A stretch of 10,745 bases of DNA from contig DDIL01000199.1 of assembly GCA_002338515.1 (NCBI GenBank), positions 1 through 10,745 of the forward strand, written 5' to 3'. Positions 7,292 through 10,745 of this stretch are shown piece by piece. The translations under genes were made by a program, and so were the position numbers. The first letter of the stretch is position 1. Each line of letters opens with the position of its first letter. This DNA comes from Glaciecola sp. UBA1851 (GTDB lineage: Bacteria; Pseudomonadota; Gammaproteobacteria; Enterobacterales; Alteromonadaceae). The notes under the pieces were generated by a model. That model saw only the letters and a list, made by a program, of their open reading frames with translations. It searched no databases and was not told the origin of the DNA.

Positions 7292-7322
7292 AACCTTTGT
7301 TTAATGAGTGATACAACCTTTG
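7292..7322. repeat. Direct repeat of AACCTTTG
   Basis: AACCTTTG occurs at 7292-7299 and 7315-7322, starts 23 nt apart, in the ubiG/DUF2237 divergent spacer. On the ubiG strand it reads CAAAGGTT twice. The spacing of about two helical turns would allow binding on one face, but chance cannot be excluded. Confidence 0.3.
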
Positions 7323-7329
7323 CTTTTTA

Positions 7330-7341
7330 AAGTACGTACTT
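7330..7341. promoter_or_regulatory. Perfect 12-nt palindrome AAGTACGTACTT, possible operator
   Basis: A gapless perfect palindrome roughly in the middle of the 106-nt divergent region between ubiG (-) and the DUF2237 gene (+). A site here could control both genes. A poor -35/-10 pair (TTGCTT at 7320 and TATCAA at 7341, 15-nt spacing) overlaps it on the + strand, so a bound protein would plausibly repress. No cognate regulator is in the window. Confidence 0.4.
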
Positions 7342-7374
7342 ATCAAGTAAAGTAATTAATAATTAGCATACTCT

Positions 7375-7380
7375 AGGAGA
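7375..7380 (+). promoter_or_regulatory. Strong Shine-Dalgarno AGGAGA for the DUF2237 gene
   Basis: AGGAGA ends four bases before the ATG at 7385, which fixes this start. It is the clearest ribosome site in the window; most other genes here have weak ones, so this protein may be made at a higher level. Confidence 0.8.
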
Positions 7381-7384
7381 AAGA

Positions 7385-7750
7385 ATGGCTAATCAGATGA
7401 ATGTACTAGGTACTCGTTTACAACTATGTTGTGGTAATACGGGTTATACCCGCGAAGGGTTTTGTTATGTTCCCGAATCTGATTTTGGTAACCATAGTGT
7501 ATGTGCCATTATGACGAATGAATTCCTTCAATTTTCAAAGGCACAAGGCAATGATTTGATCACGCCCAACCCAATGTACCAGTTCAAAGGGCTTAAAGAA
7601 GGTGACAAATGGTGCTTGTGCGCCATTCGCTGGCATCATGCTGTAGGGGCAGGAGTTGCGCCACCTGTTGTGCTAGAAGCGACCAATAAAAAAGCGCTAA
7701 CGGTGGTCTCACTAGACATACTCAAAGCACATGAATACAAAACTAAATGA
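7385..7750 (+). CDS. DUF2237 family protein, small and cysteine-rich
   Basis: The 121-residue protein matches DUF2237 over its full length: NVLGT near the start, CCGNTGYTREGFC (15-27), HSVCAIMTNEFLQFS (37-51), GNDLITPNP (55-63) and GDKWCLCAIRW (73-83), ending with APPVVLEAT. The molecular function of the family is not known to me. Six cysteines (15, 16, 27, 40, 77, 79), most in the conserved blocks, could bind a metal or act in redox chemistry; this is inference. There is no signal peptide or membrane helix, so it should be cytoplasmic. It is a single-gene transcript, divergent from ubiG and convergent with the DUF4112 gene, whose stop codon directly abuts its own (TGA then TTA, no base between). 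Confidence 0.9.
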   Translation: MANQMNVLGTRLQLCCGNTGYTREGFCYVPESDFGNHSVCAIMTNEFLQFSKAQGNDLITPNPMYQFKGLKEGDKWCLCAIRWHHAVGAGVAPPVVLEATNKKALTVVSLDILKAHEYKTK

Positions 7751-8320
7751 TTAGTTATTTTGGTCTTGTGCTTTTTGCCATTCTTCATATTGTTTCTTAG
7801 CTAAGGCATCTATTTTGTCTTTGTTTTCAGCTACCCACCATTGCTCTATTATTCGAACATTTCGTTGGTTAGCTTTGAAGAATAAATCAATAATATCCCC
7901 AACTATTGGAAAAAAGCCTAAGCCATAATCTATCAAAGAGTTGATTAGCATCTTCTTTTGCAAAGGCTTAGGTACATTCATTTTGTTACCTAAATAAAGA
8001 ATTCTTAGAGATGCCATGAGCATAATGGTATCACCAATACCTGGGATTAAGCCAACCAGTGAATCTAAACCTACTCTGAAATTTATAAAGGGCAACTTTA
8101 CCGCTGTATCTAGCAAATTAGCTAAAGACTGTGCTTTTAAGAGCTCATCAGGTGCTCTGAAGTTTTCATGTACTTCAACGGTTTCATTTGGAATATATTG
8201 GCTTACTTCATCAGTTGTATTTTCTTTTACAAGCTCAGATTTATTGTGTGACGACTGCATGTCTTCATCGTGGATACTTTTCAATTTATCAGAAATGTCT
8301 TTGTCACTACCTTGATTCAT
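7751..8320 (-). CDS. DUF4112 family membrane-associated protein
   Basis: The 189-residue protein has a polar, acidic N-terminal tail (about 1-55) without a signal peptide, then the DUF4112 core. The core shows LDTAVKLPFINFRVGLDSLVGLIPGIGD (70-97), a hydrophobic segment (98-110), and FPIVGDIIDLFFKAN (137-151) with the typical paired PGIGD/PIVGD glycine-aspartate motifs, followed by a charged C-terminal helix. The core hydrophobicity suggests one or two membrane-embedded segments. The family's function is not known to me. Its ATG overlaps the ferrochelatase stop codon (ATGA, 4-nt overlap), so the two proteins are translationally coupled and possibly linked in function. No independent Shine-Dalgarno is needed or obvious. 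Confidence 0.88.
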   Translation of the reverse strand: MNQGSDKDISDKLKSIHDEDMQSSHNKSELVKENTTDEVSQYIPNETVEVHENFRAPDELLKAQSLANLLDTAVKLPFINFRVGLDSLVGLIPGIGDTIMLMASLRILYLGNKMNVPKPLQKKMLINSLIDYGLGFFPIVGDIIDLFFKANQRNVRIIEQWWVAENKDKIDALAKKQYEEWQKAQDQNN

Positions 8321-9405
8321 TTTTCTGCACCTAAACTTTTGGCCCTTTCAGCTCGCATATTAAATTCATCTTCATGGTAGCTTTGCTTCCAGCCATGCAT
8401 ATGTGATTCTAATAAACCAAATAGCATATTTAAATGACTGTTGGTGGAATTGAGAGACTCAATATATTCATAGTTTTGACCACCATTTTCCATAAAGTAC
8501 TCACGGTTTTCTTCACCAATTTCTTCAATCGTTTCCAAACAATCTGACGAAAAGCCCGGACAGATTACCTGTAATGACTTCACACCCTGAGCAGGCAAGC
8601 CTTTCAATGTCTCATCGGTATACGGCTTTAACCATTCCTCTCGTCCAAATCTAGACTGAAACGTTGTCATATATGCATCAGATTCTAAACCAAGCTTTTC
8701 AGCTACTAACCTTGTTGTTTTATGGCATTGACAATGATAAGGGTCACCATTAGTTAAGTACCGTTTAGGAATACCATGATAAGAAAACACTAACTTGTCT
8801 GCTTTGCCATGTTTATCCCAATGCGCTTGAATACTACTGGCAATACAATCGATATAAGGTTGGTAGTCAACATATTGGTTAACAAAGCGTAATTCAGGCA
8901 GCCATCTGCGTGATAAAAAGTCTTTAGCAATGGCATCGAAAGTAGAGCCTGTTGTAGAAGCACAGTATTGAGGATATAACGGCAATACCACTATTTTACG
9001 CGCACCCTGATTAAGCAATCGATCAATGGCTGATTCCACACTTGGTTGTCCATATCTCATAGCATAATCAACAATAACTTGATCGCCCCAAGCTTCTTTA
9101 AAGCGTTCAGCTAAGCCTTTAGCTTGATTTTTTGTATGTACCAATAAAGGCGAGCCTTCATCACTCCACACAGTTGAATAAGCCTCTGCAGAGCGTTTAG
9201 GACGTATGTTTAAAATAATACCATTTAATACAAACCACCAAATTAGCTTAGGTACTTCTACCACTCTAGGGTCAGATAAAAACTGCTTTAAGTACGGTTT
9301 AAGTGCTTGTTTAGTAGGGGCTTGTGGCGTGCCTAAATTAGTAATTAACACGCCTACTTTATCGGCTTGATTATGGGTAAATGAGCCTTGTGATGAATAT
9401 TTCAT
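8317..9405 (-). CDS. hemH: Ferrochelatase
   Basis: HemH inserts Fe2+ into protoporphyrin IX, the last step of protoheme synthesis. The 362-residue protein shows GVLITNLGTP at the start (18-27), LPLYPQYCASTTGS (141-154), the catalytic histidine H210 in FSYHGIP, and GDPYHCQCHKTTRLVAEKLG (220-239). It also has the TFQSRFGREEWLKPYT block (248-263) and the second active-site residue E291 in CLETIEEI. E. coli HemH is about 320 residues; here extra residues lie at both ends. Whether C225, C227 and C288 coordinate an iron-sulfur cluster, as in some ferrochelatases, cannot be decided from sequence alone. No good Shine-Dalgarno precedes the ATG. It lies 101 nt downstream of the AbgT gene and is coupled to the DUF4112 gene after it. 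Confidence 0.96.
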   Translation of the reverse strand: MKYSSQGSFTHNQADKVGVLITNLGTPQAPTKQALKPYLKQFLSDPRVVEVPKLIWWFVLNGIILNIRPKRSAEAYSTVWSDEGSPLLVHTKNQAKGLAERFKEAWGDQVIVDYAMRYGQPSVESAIDRLLNQGARKIVVLPLYPQYCASTTGSTFDAIAKDFLSRRWLPELRFVNQYVDYQPYIDCIASSIQAHWDKHGKADKLVFSYHGIPKRYLTNGDPYHCQCHKTTRLVAEKLGLESDAYMTTFQSRFGREEWLKPYTDETLKGLPAQGVKSLQVICPGFSSDCLETIEEIGEENREYFMENGGQNYEYIESLNSTNSHLNMLFGLLESHMHGWKQSYHEDEFNMRAERAKSLGAEK

Positions 9406-9468
9406 AAGATGAGTGTAATGTCGTAATGATTAATAAATTAAGAATACGGCTACGAACAGCATTTGGAC

Positions 9469-9514
9469 TTTGAATTTATTTTCAAATAGCCATTGCTATT
9501 CCCTAACTAGGGAA
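9469..9514 (-). terminator. Run of short hairpins after the AbgT gene, possible terminator
   Basis: Three inverted repeats lie end to end: TTCCCTA-AC-TAGGGAA (9499-9514, containing the AbgT-gene TAG stop), AATAGC-CATT-GCTATT (9485-9500) and TTTGAA-N6-TTCAAA (9469-9486). The first two share two bases and the last two also share two, so they could be alternative structures. None is followed on the - strand by a clear T-run, so this is not a textbook Rho-independent terminator. Confidence 0.35.
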
Positions 9515-10745
9515 CAGCAGGATAATAAGTGGGTGCACCAGGGCCTACCGGCAAGCCTAACGCAAATACCCATATATAGAACAATAGTGTCCAACCAACT
9601 ACAAACACCATAGAATAAGGTAGCATAGTGGCAATGAGTGTGCCTATACCAAGGTCTTTTTTGTACCTCACCCCTATTGCCAGTATTAATCCAAAATAAC
9701 TCATCATGGGCGTAATAACATTAGTTACTGAGTCGCCAATTCTATACGCTGCTTGAATGACTTCAGGTGAGTAACCAACTAGCATAAGCATTGGAACAAA
9801 TATTGGCGCGGTAATAGCCCATTGTGCGGAAGCACTGCCTAAAGATAAATTAACCACACCGCACATCAGTATAAACAACACGAACACTTCGGGCCCATCG
9901 AAACCTGTAGCCTGCAAAAACGCAGCGCCTTTTACTGCTAAAACTGTACCTAAGTTAGTCCACTTAAAAAATGCAACAAATTGCGCTGCAAAAAATACTA
10001 GCACTATGTATAAGCCCATAGAACTCATTGATTTCGCCATGGCATCAATCACGTCTCTATCGTTTTTCATTGTTCCAGCTACTTTGCCATAAACAAATCC
10101 TGGGATAGCAAAGGTAATGAATATATAAACCACAATGCCTTTTAAAAATGGAGAGCCTTTAATTAATCCTGTTTCAGGATCTCGAAGCACGCCATTTTCA
10201 GGTACTACAGTTAACGCAAGCAAAAATAGCAAACCAAGAAAGGTTACACCTGCCCATTTCATGGCCTTTATTTCAAGTGCAGTAGGCTTTTCAATTTCTT
10301 GCTTACCCAAATCTATGGTTGCGTCATTTGGATTATATTTACCTAATCGGGGCTCAACTATTTTTTCTGTAACAAAAGCGCCCATGGCGGCAACTAAGAA
10401 GGTACTGGCAATCATAAAGAACCAATTTACTTCAGCACTTACCGTATAATCAGGATCGATGATATGAGCAGAGGTTTCAGTAAAACCAGCAAGCAATGGG
10501 TCAACCGTACCAATAAATAAATTGGCACTATACCCAGCTGAAACGCCTGCAAAAGCTGCAGCTAAGCCTGCCAAGGGGTGCCTACCCAACGAGTGGAAAA
10601 TCATGGCCGCCAGCGGTATCATAACTACATACCCTAGCTCAGATGCTGTATTTGAAATAACCCCAGCAAACACTATTACAATAGTCACCATTCTAGGAGA
10701 TGCATTCATAACCATTGAACGCATAATTGTACTTAACAACCCTGA
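9507..10745 (-). CDS. AbgT family transporter, 5' end outside window
   Basis: The frame is open to the right edge: two further codons (Ser, Gly) precede the TTG at 10737-10739, which is an internal leucine rather than a start. About 412 residues are visible of an expected ~510-520. Many hydrophobic helices and the motifs NTASELGYVVMIPL, GRHPLAGLAAAFAGVSAGYSANL and GSASAQWAITAPIF identify the family. Counting from that TTG, D80, S304, W307, R333, D336 and P344 sit at a constant offset of 113 from the functional residues I recall for gonococcal MtrF (D193, S417, W420, R446, D449, P457). The active set therefore seems intact and about 110 residues are missing. The family imports p-aminobenzoyl-glutamate or exports sulfonamide-like antimetabolites; which applies here cannot be told. 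Confidence 0.93.
   Translation of the reverse strand, partial: SGLLSTIMRSMVMNASPRMVTIVIVFAGVISNTASELGYVVMIPLAAMIFHSLGRHPLAGLAAAFAGVSAGYSANLFIGTVDPLLAGFTETSAHIIDPDYTVSAEVNWFFMIASTFLVAAMGAFVTEKIVEPRLGKYNPNDATIDLGKQEIEKPTALEIKAMKWAGVTFLGLLFLLALTVVPENGVLRDPETGLIKGSPFLKGIVVYIFITFAIPGFVYGKVAGTMKNDRDVIDAMAKSMSSMGLYIVLVFFAAQFVAFFKWTNLGTVLAVKGAAFLQATGFDGPEVFVLFILMCGVVNLSLGSASAQWAITAPIFVPMLMLVGYSPEVIQAAYRIGDSVTNVITPMMSYFGLILAIGVRYKKDLGIGTLIATMLPYSMVFVVGWTLLFYIWVFALGLPVGPGAPTYYPAVP

Noticed and set aside
8016..8315. Forward open frame of 99 residues within the DUF4112 gene
   Set aside because: Antisense to conserved DUF4112 motifs, serine/phenylalanine-rich as expected for a shadow frame.
1..10745. Mobile element, prophage, CRISPR array or toxin-antitoxin pair
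   Set aside because: No transposase, integrase, tRNA-linked repeat, regularly spaced repeats or small toxin/antitoxin genes were seen; the gene set is ordinary chromosomal content.

Overview
The window looks like chromosomal DNA of an AT-rich marine gammaproteobacterium, most likely of the Alteromonadales (Glaciecola/Paraglaciecola-like). This is inferred from the gene families (AbgT transporter, small PstS-like protein next to a porin, GGDEF/EAL proteins, UbiG, DUF2237, DUF4112) and from the low GC content, not from any marker gene. No rRNA, tRNA, insertion sequence, phage gene or CRISPR array is visible. Ten genes fill the window; two run off its edges.

Left edge (1-407, + strand): the 3' end of an ATP-dependent DNA ligase of the type found in the bacterial ligase/Lhr-helicase/exonuclease repair clusters. 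It converges with the next unit.

465-5570, - strand, read right to left: a tightly packed four-gene unit. It encodes an outer-membrane beta-barrel, a small periplasmic PstS-like protein, an inner-membrane HAMP-PAS-GGDEF protein, and a six-helix membrane GGDEF-EAL protein. The joints are a 1-nt overlap (TAATG), a 17-nt overlap and a 12-nt gap, so this is almost certainly one transcript. Gene order follows the cell from outside to inside. The unit pairs a probable diguanylate cyclase with a probable c-di-GMP phosphodiesterase, and it is the best candidate here for a little-described system: an envelope-to-c-di-GMP signalling module comparable in layout, but not in parts, to YfiBNR.

5748-7278, - strand: a glutathione S-transferase and, upstream of it, a UbiG/Coq3 O-methyltransferase for ubiquinone synthesis. 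This UbiG carries motifs closer to the alphaproteobacterial/mitochondrial type than to E. coli UbiG.

7385-7750, + strand: a small cysteine-rich DUF2237 protein, divergent from ubiG across a 106-nt spacer that holds a perfect 12-nt palindrome. It abuts the next - strand gene with no base between the stop codons.

7751-10745, - strand: a DUF4112 membrane protein translationally coupled (ATGA) to ferrochelatase hemH, preceded by an AbgT-family transporter truncated by the right edge. Short hairpins lie between the transporter and hemH.

No gene-free stretch exceeds about 180 nt.
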